Shown in pieces: positions 17,473 through 25,987 of a DNA stretch of 61,705 nt. The notes under the pieces were generated by a model. It had not been told where the DNA came from. It saw only the letters and a program-made list of their open reading frames with translations, and did not search any database. How positions within the stretch are numbered: the first letter of the stretch is position 1; each line of letters starts with the position of its first letter. The translations under genes and the position numbers were made by a program. Source of the DNA: Candidatus Avoscillospira avicola (lineage in GTDB: Bacteria > Bacillota > Clostridia > Oscillospirales > Oscillospiraceae); contig DVHE01000039.1 in the NCBI GenBank assembly GCA_018712245.1, positions 1 through 61,705 on the forward strand, in the 5' to 3' direction.

Positions 17473-17830
17473 GGCCGTCCCTCCCCATCTGATCGATGAG
17501 GGCCTGCAGCTGGGCGATCTCCCGGTCCGAGAGCTTCTTCCGGCGGGTGAACGCCGTGAGGAAGGCCGGGAGAGAGCCGTCAAAGGTCTCCTCGACAAAC
17601 TGCTCGCTCTTCATGGCGTAGAAGTCCGCCCGGGACAGGAGCGACGTCACCGTCCCGCCCTGATTTTGAAAGATCCCCCGGTCACACAGGCGCTTGAGTA
17701 CCGTGTAAGAGGTGGTGGGCTTCCAGTGCAGCTCCGTCTCCGCCAGCGCCACCAGCGCCCGGGACTGTAACGGCTCCCGGCTCCAAATCAAATCCGCAAA
17801 GCGGGATTCCAACGGTCCCATGGTCGGCAT
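17462..17830 (-). CDS. BlaI/MecI family repressor
   Basis: A 122-residue winged-helix repressor: FADLIWSREPLQSRALVALA, then WKPTTSYTVLKRLCDRGIF, then a C-terminal dimerisation tail with a possible cleavage region. It probably represses itself and the coupled M56 gene through TCTACA/TGTAGA dyads over its promoter; induction would follow M56 protease activation. GGAGG precedes the ATG at 17830. Confidence 0.93.
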   Translation of the reverse strand: MPTMGPLESRFADLIWSREPLQSRALVALAETELHWKPTTSYTVLKRLCDRGIFQNQGGTVTSLLSRADFYAMKSEQFVEETFDGSLPAFLTAFTRRKKLSDREIAQLQALIDQMGRDGHGD

Positions 17831-17846
17831 TCCAATTCCTCCTTTG

Positions 17847-17899
17847 CTCTATATCTTGTAGAGTAATTGTATTCTACACGATGTAGAGCAGTCTGTCAA
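17847..17899 (-). promoter_or_regulatory. blaI-M56 promoter with two BlaI-type operators
   Basis: Minus strand: TTGACA (17894-17899), 17 bases, TAGAAT (17871-17876). A TCTACA/TGTAGA dyad with a 3-base centre (17873-17887) overlaps the -10, and a second dyad CTCTATA/TGTAGAG (17847-17863) lies downstream. The promoter at 29484 has the same layout. Confidence 0.8.
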
Positions 17900-18344
17900 G
17901 GCGGGGGCTTGAATGGGAACCGGGGACGATCCCGCCGTAGGGGCGGCCCGCGTCCCCCGCGCGGCTGCGGCGAACGCAAGCCTCGTAGGGGCGCGCAGAA
18001 CCATCCAACACTGGTGGGAATCGCCCCCTGGTCCCGGGCGGCTGATAGCCGCCCCTACGACGGCGACGGAAGTTTGGCAGGAAAAACGGTCTTACACAAC
18101 CACTGTACCCTTCACGAGAGGCCGCTGCGCGGCACGGACGCGCGATGCGCGCCCCTACGGTGAGGATGGGTAACCGGTGGACCTGTAGGGGCCGATGCCT
18201 TCATCGGCCCGAACCCGCCGCAGGCGGGTCTCTTTGGAGAAAACGCACAGGCGGCGTGGACAAGCGGACACGCGCTGCGCGGCCGCTGCGGCGAGATATG
18301 GGGCGCGGGGCCGATTTCGGTCCGGGAAGCGCTGGATTTCTGCC

Positions 18345-18374
18345 AAAAAATGCGCCCCCGGGGGATGGGGGCGC
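18345..18374 (-). terminator. Terminator of the ferredoxin-cupin-hcp operon
   Basis: On the minus strand GCGCCCCC/GGGGGCGC with a short loop is followed by six T (18345-18350), directly after the hcp stop codon. Confidence 0.85.
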
Positions 18375-18387
18375 GGAACGGGGAAGC

Positions 18388-19980
18388 TCAGCCCAGGGCG
18401 GCCAGGTCGGCCTCCGGGGTGGTGGTGGGCGCGATGTGGTAGTGCTCCACCAGGTAGGAGAGGACGTTGGGCGAGAGGAAGGCTGGCAGCGTCGGGCCCA
18501 GGCGGATGTTCTGGATGCCCAGGTGGAGCAGCGTCAGCAAAATGCACACGGCCTTCTGCTCGTACCAGGAGAGGACCATGGAGAGCGGCAGGTCGTTGAC
18601 GCCGCAGCCGAAGGCCTCGGCCAGGGCCAGGGCGATCTCGATGGCGCTGTAAGCATCGTTGCACTGGCCGATATCCAGGAGCCGGGGCAGTCCCGCCACG
18701 GTGCCCAGGTCCAGGTCATTGAAGCGGTACTTGCCGCAGGCCAGGGTCAGCACCACCGAGTCCGCCGGGGTCTGCCGCACGAACTCCGTGAAGTAGTTCC
18801 GGCCTGCCCGGGCGCCGTCGCAGCCGCCCACCAGGTAGAAGCGGCGGATGGCCCCGGACTGGACGGCCTCGACGATCTGCCCCGCCGCGGCCAGCACGGC
18901 CTGGCGGCCAAAGCCGGTGGTGACGCTGGTGCCGCCGTTGACGCCCGGGAAGGTCTTGTCCTCCGGGAAGCCGCCCAGAGCCAGCGCCTTCTCGATCAGC
19001 GGGGTGAAGTCCTTGTCCGCGCCGATGTGGGCCGCGCCGGGATAGGAGACCGGCCCGGTGGTGAAGACGCGGTCCAGATAGCTCTCCTTGGGGGGCATCA
19101 GGCAGTTGGTGGTGAAGAGGATGGGGGCCGGAAGGCCGTCAAACTCCTTTTGCTGGTTCTGCCAGGCGGTGCCGAAGTTGCCCTTCAGGTGTGGGAACTT
19201 CCGCAGGGCCGGGTAGCCGTGGGCCGGGAGCATCTCGCCGTGGGTATAGACGTTGATTCCCTTGCCCTCGGTCTGCTCCAGCAGCTTCTCAAGGTCCAGC
19301 AGGTCATGGCCCGTGACCACGATGAAGGGTCCCTGCTCCACGGTCAGCGGCACTGTGGCCGGAGCCGGGTGGCCGAAGGTCTCGGTGTTGGCCCGGTCCA
19401 AAAGGGCCATGCAGGTGAGGTTATATTTGCCCACCTCCAGGGCCAGGGGCAGCAGCGTCTCCATGCCCCAGTCCTCGCCCACGGCGAAGAGCGCCTTGGC
19501 CAGAAAGCGGTTGAGGTCGTCGTCGGTGTAGCCCAGGGCCATGGCGTGGTAGGCGTAGGCAGCCACGCCCCGGACGCCGAAGAGAATGAGAGATTTGAGA
19601 CTGCGGATGTCCTCGTTGGCGGCCCAGAGGCACTCCAGGTCGTAGTCCTCGGTCCGGCCGCAGGGGGCGCCGCAGGCGGCGCAGCCGGGCAGGATGCGTT
19701 CCTTCTCCCGGTGGACCTGCTCGGTCAGGGCCGCCACGTGGTCCGCCGAGAAGTCCACATTGGTAATGGTGGCGAAGAGGCCCTCCAGCAGCAGCCGCCA
19801 GGTGGCCCCGTCGGCCTGGCCGTCGCCGCCGATGGCCCGGGCCAGGCCGATCAGCGCGCCGGTCAGCTGGTCCTGGAGCCGGGCCGTCTGCGCCGTTTTC
19901 CCGCAGACGCCCCGGGCGCCGGTGCAGCCGGTGCAGCCGGCGGTCTGTTCACACTGAAAGCAAAACATCGTCTGTTCCAT
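18388..19980 (-). CDS. hcp: Hybrid-cluster protein (hydroxylamine reductase/NO detoxification)
   Basis: Reduces hydroxylamine and, in current models, nitric oxide, using a 4Fe-4S cluster and a hybrid Fe-S-O cluster. The 530-residue protein begins MEQTMFCFQCEQTAGCTGCT with the N-terminal cluster cysteines, and contains VTGHDLLDLEKLLEQ and FLVGGCDGARAGRNYFTEFV-like blocks of the hybrid-cluster domain. The ATG at 19980 has AAGGAG nearby. It follows a small cupin and a ferredoxin-like protein on one transcript, with a divergent Crp/Fnr regulator. Confidence 0.96.
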   Translation of the reverse strand: MEQTMFCFQCEQTAGCTGCTGARGVCGKTAQTARLQDQLTGALIGLARAIGGDGQADGATWRLLLEGLFATITNVDFSADHVAALTEQVHREKERILPGCAACGAPCGRTEDYDLECLWAANEDIRSLKSLILFGVRGVAAYAYHAMALGYTDDDLNRFLAKALFAVGEDWGMETLLPLALEVGKYNLTCMALLDRANTETFGHPAPATVPLTVEQGPFIVVTGHDLLDLEKLLEQTEGKGINVYTHGEMLPAHGYPALRKFPHLKGNFGTAWQNQQKEFDGLPAPILFTTNCLMPPKESYLDRVFTTGPVSYPGAAHIGADKDFTPLIEKALALGGFPEDKTFPGVNGGTSVTTGFGRQAVLAAAGQIVEAVQSGAIRRFYLVGGCDGARAGRNYFTEFVRQTPADSVVLTLACGKYRFNDLDLGTVAGLPRLLDIGQCNDAYSAIEIALALAEAFGCGVNDLPLSMVLSWYEQKAVCILLTLLHLGIQNIRLGPTLPAFLSPNVLSYLVEHYHIAPTTTPEADLAALG

Positions 19981-20030
19981 CGGTTTCTCCTTGTCGCGTT
20001 GGTTGTTCGGTTTGAATTTCGGGACGGCGG

Positions 20031-20363
20031 TCAAAACACCACCACCAGCAGCATTTTGAACTGCGCCTCGCCGTAGACGGCGTGGGGGTGGCCGGCGGGC
20101 ATGACGATAGACTCCCCTTCCCGCAGCAAAAAGTCCTGGCCGTCGATGGTGATGCGCCCGGTGCCGTCCAGGCAGGTGACGAAGGCGTCGCCGCCGGAGC
20201 GGTGGGTGCTGATCTCTTCCCCGGCGTCGAAGGAGAAGAGGGTGATGCTGACGGCGTCATTCTGGGCCAGCGTCTTGCTGACCACCTGGCCCGGCTGGTA
20301 GGCGATCTGTTCCTTGAGTGTCAAAACCTGACTCTTTTCCATATTTTTCATTGGCGCTCCCAT
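20031..20363 (-). CDS. Small cupin domain protein
   Basis: A 110-residue single-domain cupin (SITLFSFDAGEEISTHRSGG, then VMPAGHPHAVYG), with likely metal-binding histidines. Such cupins accompany hcp in Clostridia, but their role is not established. The ATG at 20363 has AGGAGG seven bases upstream; no evidence supports a longer protein. It sits 11 bases after the ferredoxin-like gene and 50 bases before hcp. Confidence 0.88.
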   Translation of the reverse strand: MGAPMKNMEKSQVLTLKEQIAYQPGQVVSKTLAQNDAVSITLFSFDAGEEISTHRSGGDAFVTCLDGTGRITIDGQDFLLREGESIVMPAGHPHAVYGEAQFKMLLVVVF

Positions 20364-20374
20364 AAAAGTCCTCC

Positions 20375-21070
20375 TCACTGATTCAAAATTCTGCCGTCGA
20401 TGGAAATCGTCGCCACCCGCAGCGGAAGCTCCTTCCCGCTGGCCCGGACGGCCTGCTCCGCCGCCCGGGAAAGGCCGCCGCAGCAGGGCACCTCCATGCG
20501 GACGACGGTGACGCTTCGGATGTCGTTGTCCCGGAGGATGGCCGTGAGCTTCTCGGCGTAGTCCACGCTGTCCAGCTTGGGACAGCCGATGACCGTCACG
20601 CGGCCCTGCATAAAATCCCGGTGCAGGGCGGCGTAGGCAAAGGCCGTGCAGTCGGCGGCGATGAGCAGCTCCGCCCCCTGGTAGTAGGGCGCCCGAAGGG
20701 GCATCAGCTTGATCTGGCAGGGCCACTGGGCCAATTGGGAATCGGTCTGCGCCGCCGGGGCTGCCGGGGCGGGCCGGTCAAACCGGTGCATCTGACTGCC
20801 CGGGCAGCCGGTATGGGGTGCGGCCTGGGTTTTCCCGGCCTGGCGGGCCCGGACCGCGGCTTCGTCATAGGCCGCGGCCTCCCGCTCCACAAAGGTGATG
20901 GCTCCGGTGGGGCAGGCCGGGAGGCAGTCCCCCAGGCCGTCGCAGTAGTCGTCCCGCAGAAGCTGGGCCTTGCCGTCCACCATGGCGATGGCGCCCTCGT
21001 GGCATGCCGCGGCGCACAGGCCGCAGCCGTTGCACTTCTCCCGGTCTATTTGAATGATTCGTCGGATCAT
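20375..21070 (-). CDS. Two-cluster ferredoxin-like protein with extra C-terminal domain
   Basis: A 231-residue iron-sulfur protein. The first cluster motif is CNGCGLCAAACHEGAI; the second is CDGLGDCLPACPTGAI, the spaced variant seen in clostridial 2[4Fe-4S] proteins. Residues about 130-231 hold a separate domain with cysteines in ADCTAFAYA, VIGCPKLD and EVPCCGGLS that may bind another cofactor. It probably feeds electrons to the hybrid-cluster protein. The start at 21070 has AAAGGAG upstream; first gene of the operon. Confidence 0.88.
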   Translation of the reverse strand: MIRRIIQIDREKCNGCGLCAAACHEGAIAMVDGKAQLLRDDYCDGLGDCLPACPTGAITFVEREAAAYDEAAVRARQAGKTQAAPHTGCPGSQMHRFDRPAPAAPAAQTDSQLAQWPCQIKLMPLRAPYYQGAELLIAADCTAFAYAALHRDFMQGRVTVIGCPKLDSVDYAEKLTAILRDNDIRSVTVVRMEVPCCGGLSRAAEQAVRASGKELPLRVATISIDGRILNQ

Positions 21071-21092
21071 TTCACTGGCTCCTTTCGTGTGC

Positions 21093-21151
21093 TTGACTCT
21101 TTGCGTTGAGTATACTATAATGCGAACCACAAATCTGTTGTTCAAACAACA
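21093..21151 (+). promoter_or_regulatory. Divergent promoters with Crp/Fnr-type palindrome
   Basis: Plus strand: TTGACT (21093-21098), 17 bases, TATAAT (21116-21121), driving the regulator. A TGTTGTT/AACAACA dyad with a CA centre (21136-21151) lies in the regulator's leader. For the minus-strand operon, TATACT (21109-21114) would start RNA near 21102, putting the dyad centre at -41.5, the class II activator position. No good -35 box exists on that side. Confidence 0.75.
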
Positions 21152-21162
21152 AGGAGAAAATT

Positions 21163-21828
21163 ATGTCTCAATCTGTGCAAATCCCGCTCTTTCAGGGCAT
21201 CGACCCGGCAGACCTGGAGCGGCTGCTCGGCTGCCTGGGAGCCGCCCGGCGGCGCTACCGCAAGGGCGACGTGATCCTCGCCGAGGGCAGCCCCACAACA
21301 TGGGTGGGCGTGGTGCTGGCGGGCCGGGTCTTGATGGAAAAGAGCGACATTTTCGGCGGCAACACCCTCCTGGGCAGTGCCGGGCCAGGCGCCGTGTTCG
21401 CCGAGGCCTACGCCTGCCTGCCGGAAGAGCCGCTGCAAATCTCCGTCACCGCCGCCGAGGAGACCACGGTCCTCTTCCTCCAGGTGGGGAAGGTCCTCGC
21501 CGCCTGTCCCCGGCAGTGCCCCTTCCACACCGCACTGATCCGCAACCTGCTGGCGATCTCCGCCCAGAAGAACTTGCAGCTCTCCCGGCGAATCCTCCAC
21601 ACCCAGTCCAAGTCCATCCGGGGGCGGCTCCTCTCGTACTTCTCCGAGCAGGTCAAGGCAGCGGGCGGCAGCCGCTTCACCATCCCCTACACCCGCCAGC
21701 AGCTGGCCGATTACCTGGGGGTGGACCGCAGCGCGCTGAGCGCCACCCTCTCCAAAATGCAGCAGGAGGGGCTGATCCGGTACCGCCGCAACGAGTTTGA
21801 AGTGGTCCAGCCGGGGAAAATGCCATAA
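21163..21828 (+). CDS. Crp/Fnr family regulator of the hcp operon
   Basis: A 221-residue regulator with an N-terminal cyclic-nucleotide-binding-like barrel (RYRKGDVILAEGSPTTWVGV) and a C-terminal winged helix (RQQLADYLGVDRSALSATLS, then LIRYRRNEFEV). It lacks the N-terminal cysteine cluster of FNR, so its signal may be NO, heme or another ligand, as proposed for HcpR proteins; this is inference. It is divergent from ferredoxin-cupin-hcp. The palindrome at 21136-21151 could give both activation of that operon and autorepression. Confidence 0.9.
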   Translation: MSQSVQIPLFQGIDPADLERLLGCLGAARRRYRKGDVILAEGSPTTWVGVVLAGRVLMEKSDIFGGNTLLGSAGPGAVFAEAYACLPEEPLQISVTAAEETTVLFLQVGKVLAACPRQCPFHTALIRNLLAISAQKNLQLSRRILHTQSKSIRGRLLSYFSEQVKAAGGSRFTIPYTRQQLADYLGVDRSALSATLSKMQQEGLIRYRRNEFEVVQPGKMP

Positions 21829-21877
21829 AAAAGCACCCGCCGCAGAAGCTCTCGTTTCTGCGGCGGGTGCTTTTTTT
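21827..21877 (+). terminator. Strong bidirectional terminator
   Basis: A GCACCCGCCGCAGAA/TTTCTGCGGCGGGTGC stem with a 7-base loop, A-run before and seven T after, starting at the regulator's stop codon. It can also stop transcription coming from the LRR gene on the other strand. Confidence 0.92.
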
Positions 21878-21885
21878 ACTCTTCT

Positions 21886-23577
21886 TTACTCTTCAGCCGC
21901 TTCCTCCGGCGGCTCGTAGTTGGGGTTATAGTTGACGATGATGGAATGCTCCTGCAAGGCCTTGACGTCCTCCTCCGGGATGGGATTGTCCCAGACGTTG
22001 ACCTGGATCAGATTGATGTTGTCCGCCAGGGGCAGGATGGTCTTCACCTGATTATAGTCGGCGTAGACATAGTTGAGGCTGTTGATCCCGGCGAGGCCCG
22101 AGAGGTCCTCGATCTGGTTGTTGTCCACCCGGAAGATTTGCAGAACACTGTTGGCCTCATCAAAGTCCGGCACGGCGGTGATCTGGTTGTTGTTGCCGTT
22201 GAACTGGGTCAGCGCCGGGAGCTGGGCCAGCACCGAGATATCGCTGACCAGGTTATACTGCACCTCCAGCACCGACAGCGCCGAGCAGCCGGAGAGGACC
22301 GAGAGGTCGGTGATGGTGTTGTTCCCGGCCAGCAGGGTCGTGAGCTGCTGTTTGTCGGAGAGGGCCGCCAGCGCCGTCACGTCACAGCCGGAGATGTCCA
22401 GATACTGGAGCTTCCCGCAGGCGCTGAGACTGGCGATGGAGGTGATGGGATTGTTGGTCAGGGTGACGGTCTCCAAATCCAGCATCAGCGACAGCACGCC
22501 GATCTCGGAAAGGGAGTTGTCGGCCAATTGCAGCTCCTTCAGCTTGGTCAGCTGGGAGAGGGCGCCGATGTCGGTCAGGGCGCAGTTGTTGAGCCGCAGC
22601 CGCTGGAGGCTGGTCAGGCCGCCGATGGCGTCCAGCGAGCCGGAGGAGATGGTGCAGCCGCTGAGGTCCAGCTCCGTGAGCTTCGTCAGCTGGCTCAGGG
22701 GCGTGAAGTCCAGCCCCGAGACGTTCTGTACCGTCAGGGTGCGCAGGCCGGTGAACCAGCGGAGGTCCGACAGATCCGCCACCGTCTCCGGCAGCGTCAG
22801 GGAGGCGATGTTCCACAGGTCGTCGGTCATCAGCGTCTCGCCGGCTGTGACGCCCAGGGCCTCCCGGGCGGCGGCGTCCACCGCCGGGTCCGTCAGGGTG
22901 ACGGGCTCCACCACGCCGCCGATGGTATAGCCGTTCTGCACCGCCGTGCTGACCAGGCCGGTCTCGTCCACGGCGATGGCCAGCACCATGGTCTCGCCGC
23001 CCGGCAGCGTCACCGGTCCCTCGTAGAGGTCCTCCTCCATGGAGGGGTACTCCCCGTCGATGGTCAGGTAGACGTCGTTGCCGCCGCCGTCGGCGGTCAC
23101 TTCAATATACTCGCTGTAGTAGCCGTTTTCGGGGCTGAGGGTGGGCGCGGCGGGCCGCAGCTCGGCCAGCTCCTCCCGGACGGATTCGTCCGCCGTGCGG
23201 TCGAGCATCTGCACCGCGTCCAGGAGCTTGTCCTGCTGGACGTACACCCGGCACAGCTCCACATAGAGCGACACATCCTCGGGATTCTCCTGAATAGCCC
23301 GCACCAGGGTGTACTCGGCCTTGGTGTAGTTGCCGGCGCCGGCATAGGCTTCGGCCAGGGCCAGCGGGATCTCGTCCCCCTCGCCCTGGAGGCTCCAGGC
23401 CCAGTTGTAATAAGTGATGGCCCGGTTATACCGTCCCTTTTCCACCAGGTTGGCCGCCCGGCCCGCTAAAAAGTCGGCGGTGAGATCGCTGCGGTAAAAG
23501 AGGAAAAACCAGGCGGCGGCGCCCAGCAGCGCCAGGACCAGCACCAGGGGAATGACAATTTTCAAAACTCGTTTCAT
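21886..23577 (-). CDS. Membrane-anchored TPR and leucine-rich-repeat protein
   Basis: A 563-residue surface protein with an N-terminal signal anchor (VLKIVIPLVLVLALLGAAAW), TPR-like helices to about residue 130 (RAITYYNWAWSLQGEGDEIP; GNYTKAEYTLVRAIQENPED), a chitobiase C-terminal-like beta segment at about 140-220, and about ten internalin-type 21-23 residue leucine-rich repeats (LTKLTELDLSGCTISSGSLD and similar) at about 265-545. The tail is acidic. Such proteins usually mediate binding outside the cell; the ligand is unknown. The ATG at 23577 is chosen because the membrane anchor starts there and GGAG precedes it. Confidence 0.88.
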   Translation of the reverse strand: MKRVLKIVIPLVLVLALLGAAAWFFLFYRSDLTADFLAGRAANLVEKGRYNRAITYYNWAWSLQGEGDEIPLALAEAYAGAGNYTKAEYTLVRAIQENPEDVSLYVELCRVYVQQDKLLDAVQMLDRTADESVREELAELRPAAPTLSPENGYYSEYIEVTADGGGNDVYLTIDGEYPSMEEDLYEGPVTLPGGETMVLAIAVDETGLVSTAVQNGYTIGGVVEPVTLTDPAVDAAAREALGVTAGETLMTDDLWNIASLTLPETVADLSDLRWFTGLRTLTVQNVSGLDFTPLSQLTKLTELDLSGCTISSGSLDAIGGLTSLQRLRLNNCALTDIGALSQLTKLKELQLADNSLSEIGVLSLMLDLETVTLTNNPITSIASLSACGKLQYLDISGCDVTALAALSDKQQLTTLLAGNNTITDLSVLSGCSALSVLEVQYNLVSDISVLAQLPALTQFNGNNNQITAVPDFDEANSVLQIFRVDNNQIEDLSGLAGINSLNYVYADYNQVKTILPLADNINLIQVNVWDNPIPEEDVKALQEHSIIVNYNPNYEPPEEAAEE

Positions 23578-23643
23578 GGGATGACTCCAATCCAAGATCG
23601 TACTGCCGCCCAGGGCGGAAAGAAACAAATTGTAATTTTTATT

Positions 23644-23672
23644 ATTATAATCCTTGGCCGGACCGGTGTCAA
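23644..23672 (-). promoter_or_regulatory. Promoter of the TPR/LRR gene
   Basis: Minus strand TTGACA (23667-23672), a 17-base spacer and TATAAT (23644-23649): consensus sigma-A promoter. Confidence 0.85.
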
Positions 23673-23740
23673 TGCAGAAAACCACCCCTGGCATGGGCCG
23701 CTCTGCCAGCGCATAGGATGAAGGGAAGGAGGGGTGGCTT

Positions 23741-24847
23741 ATGAAACAGTCCATTCTCGCCGGGCTCTCGGCTCTGCTGCTGGCGGTCTTTTTGCCCATG
23801 GCGCTGCTGTCCCCGGCGGAGGCCGCCGAGCCGGAGACGAAGATGGTCATCTGGGACACGGCAGCTGCCGCCGAATCGGAGGCGGATTTGCAGGACGCCG
23901 AACCGGAAGCGGAAACGGCGGCGGAACCGGAGACCCCGGATGATGCACCGGAGGCGGAGACAGCGTCCGCGGCGTCCGCGCAGCCTGCCGCCGCGTGGGA
24001 CGAGGCCACCACTGTCTCCCTGCTGACGGAGGGCGGCGTGGTCTCCCTCTCGCTCCGGGAATATCTCACCGGGGTGGTCCTCTCGGAGATGCCGGCCTCC
24101 TTCTCCGCCGAGGCGCTCAAGGCCCAGGCCGTGGCGGCCCGCACCTTTACCTTGAAAAAGCTGGAGGCCAGCAAGCACGCCGACGCAGACCTCTGTGCCG
24201 ACAGCGCCTGCTGCCAGGCCTGGACCAGCCGGGAGGCTCTGGCGGAAAAACTGGGCAGCGCCTTCTCCCAGTACTGGCAGAAGGCGGCTGAGGCCGTGAC
24301 TGGGACCGACGGCCTGGTGCTGACCTACGGCGGGCAGTTGATCGACGCAGTGTATTTCTCCTGCTCCGGCGGTTCCACCGAGGACGCCGTGGCCGTCTGG
24401 GGCGGCGACGTGCCGTATCTCCAGGCGGTGGAGAGCCCCGGTGAGGAAATTTCCAAAAAGTTTGAGACCCAGGTGACGGTGCCGCTCGCCCAGTTCCGGC
24501 AGATTCTGGAGGCGGCTGACCTGGACGTCTGGTTCTCCGGCAGCGCCGACAGCTGGTTTGGCCCGTGCAGCCGGACTGAGGGCGGCGGCGTGGCCACCTG
24601 GGAGATCGGCGGGCAGTCCTTCACCGGGACGCAGCTGCGCAGTCTCTTCTCCCTCAACTCCGCCAATTTCACTATCTCCGCCGGGGACAGTGAAATCGTC
24701 TTCATCGTCTCCGGCTACGGCCACCGGGTGGGGATGAGCCAGTACGGCGCCGAGGCCATGGCCCGGGCCGGCAGCGATTTTGAGGAGATTTTGCTCCACT
24801 ACTATACCGGCGTCACCCTGACCCGGATGGCCCCGGATCAGGGCTGA
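23741..24847 (+). CDS. SpoIID/LytB domain protein
   Basis: A 368-residue exported protein. A signal peptide (LSALLLAVFLPMALLSPAEA) is followed by an acidic Glu/Ala/Pro linker to about residue 85. The SpoIID domain shows REYLTGVVLSEMPASFSAEA, LKAQAVAARTF, YFSCSGGSTEDA and GHRVGMSQYGAEAMA. SpoIID is a lytic transglycosylase acting on denuded glycan during engulfment; the long linker and isolated locus suggest a vegetative SpoIID-like paralogue, which I cannot settle. GGAGG precedes the ATG. Divergent from the TPR/LRR gene. Confidence 0.92.
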   Translation: MKQSILAGLSALLLAVFLPMALLSPAEAAEPETKMVIWDTAAAAESEADLQDAEPEAETAAEPETPDDAPEAETASAASAQPAAAWDEATTVSLLTEGGVVSLSLREYLTGVVLSEMPASFSAEALKAQAVAARTFTLKKLEASKHADADLCADSACCQAWTSREALAEKLGSAFSQYWQKAAEAVTGTDGLVLTYGGQLIDAVYFSCSGGSTEDAVAVWGGDVPYLQAVESPGEEISKKFETQVTVPLAQFRQILEAADLDVWFSGSADSWFGPCSRTEGGGVATWEIGGQSFTGTQLRSLFSLNSANFTISAGDSEIVFIVSGYGHRVGMSQYGAEAMARAGSDFEEILLHYYTGVTLTRMAPDQG

Positions 24848-25208
24848 GACTGGATTGGAACCTGGAGCAGTGCAGCCAGAAAGTACCGTAGGCACGCATC
24901 GTGCGTCCGCTGGGTTGCGATGTCTGAGCGGTTCGCTGAACGCACCGGCCAAAAGCCTCCCCTGTGTAAGGGGAGGTGACAGGCCGCAGGCCTGACGGAG
25001 GGGTTGCCGCCAGTGGCGGAATAAGCAACTGCAGCGGCCCAACTGCTGCGGTCGCTGTTTCTGCCACAGGCAGCGCTCCCTTGCAGGCCACATCGGCCCG
25101 CACCCACCGCAGGCGGGCCCCATGAAAGCGGGCGGCTAATAGCCGCCCCTACGGCGGAATCGCGGCATCGATGCGGTCGGCGAATGCACTCTGGCGATGC
25201 TGGCTTGT

Positions 25209-25455
25209 TTGCCTCCGGCGGAGGACTTTTCACCGCAGAAAAGTCCCCAAAATGCGCCGGGGGCTGCGGCCCCCGGACTCCCGTGGGGCTGCGCGGCGTG
25301 CATCTCCGGAAGCGGCATTGCGTAAGCCGTTACGCTCCACCGGGCTGTCCCGTCCCATACTGCCTGCCCCTTCCCGGCTTCGCGCGGGCCAGTCAAATCG
25401 GTCAGCCGTTACGGCTACAGAACTTTCCTCAAAGGCCGCACGGACTGCCACGTAA
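25209..25455 (-). repeat. Structured 250 bp element, copy 3
   Basis: Minus orientation. Hairpin GGACTTTTC/GAAAAGTCC at 25223-25246 (G-C version, outer pair lost) and the CCGGGGGC/GCCCCCGG hairpin. Weak similarity runs on to the palindrome at about 25511. Confidence 0.9.
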
Positions 25456-25938
25456 CAGGGGGCGAATGTTGCACACGGCAGATATTTTGCACGATTTATC
25501 TATTTTCGCCGTAGGGGCGCGCATTGCGCGTCCGAACGTCTGCGGTATCAGCGTGATTCCGTCGAACGTACCGGCAAGCGATTTTGCTGTAGGGGCCGAT
25601 GCCTACATCGGCCCGTGCCGCGCAGCGGCCTCTCATGGAGGGTGCGATGGCTGCGGAAGGCTGTTTGTTCCGCCGCGCCCAGAGCCTCTCCTTGCACGGG
25701 GGAGGCTTTGGCCCGTGCGGTATGCCGCGGGTGCTCAGGCGTCGCGGGCCAACGGGCCGATGTGGGCATCGGCCCCTACGTGGGAACGGCGGTCTGTGCG
25801 CTCGGCGGCGGCGTTCCGGCGACGCAGCCAGGCGGACGCGCGATACGCGCCCCTACGGCAGAATCGCACCTTGTCGCGTTTGCCGCAGGCACATAGGAAG
25901 CAGCCGCCCCTACGGCGGGGACGGGAGTCCTGTGGTGC

Positions 25939-25983
25939 AAAAAGGGCCCGCCGCAGAAGGAAAACGTTCTGCGGCAGGCCCTG
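25939..25983 (-). terminator. lysA terminator
   Basis: Minus strand stem with the CCGCCGCAGAA/TTCTGCGGC core and one mismatch, followed by five T (25939-25943). The same stem core recurs in three other terminators of the window. Confidence 0.8.
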
Positions 25984-25987
25984 AAAA

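Larger units (their letters stand above)
17831..18387. other. Gene-free interval with palindromes
   Basis: Contains the blaI promoter, then palindromes near 17937, 18038 (GGGCGGCTGATAGCC), 18127 (GGACGCGCGATGCGCG) and 18185 (GTAGGGGCCGATGCCTTCATC), and the terminator of the hybrid-cluster operon. No supported gene. Confidence 0.75.
24848..25987. other. Gene-free interval with repeats
   Basis: 1.1 kb between converging genes: a short MITE-like piece (about 24952-25015), one structured 250 bp element (25209-25455), and palindromes near 25128, 25511, 25588, 25757 and 25828 of four stem classes. It ends in the lysA terminator. No supported gene. Confidence 0.8.
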
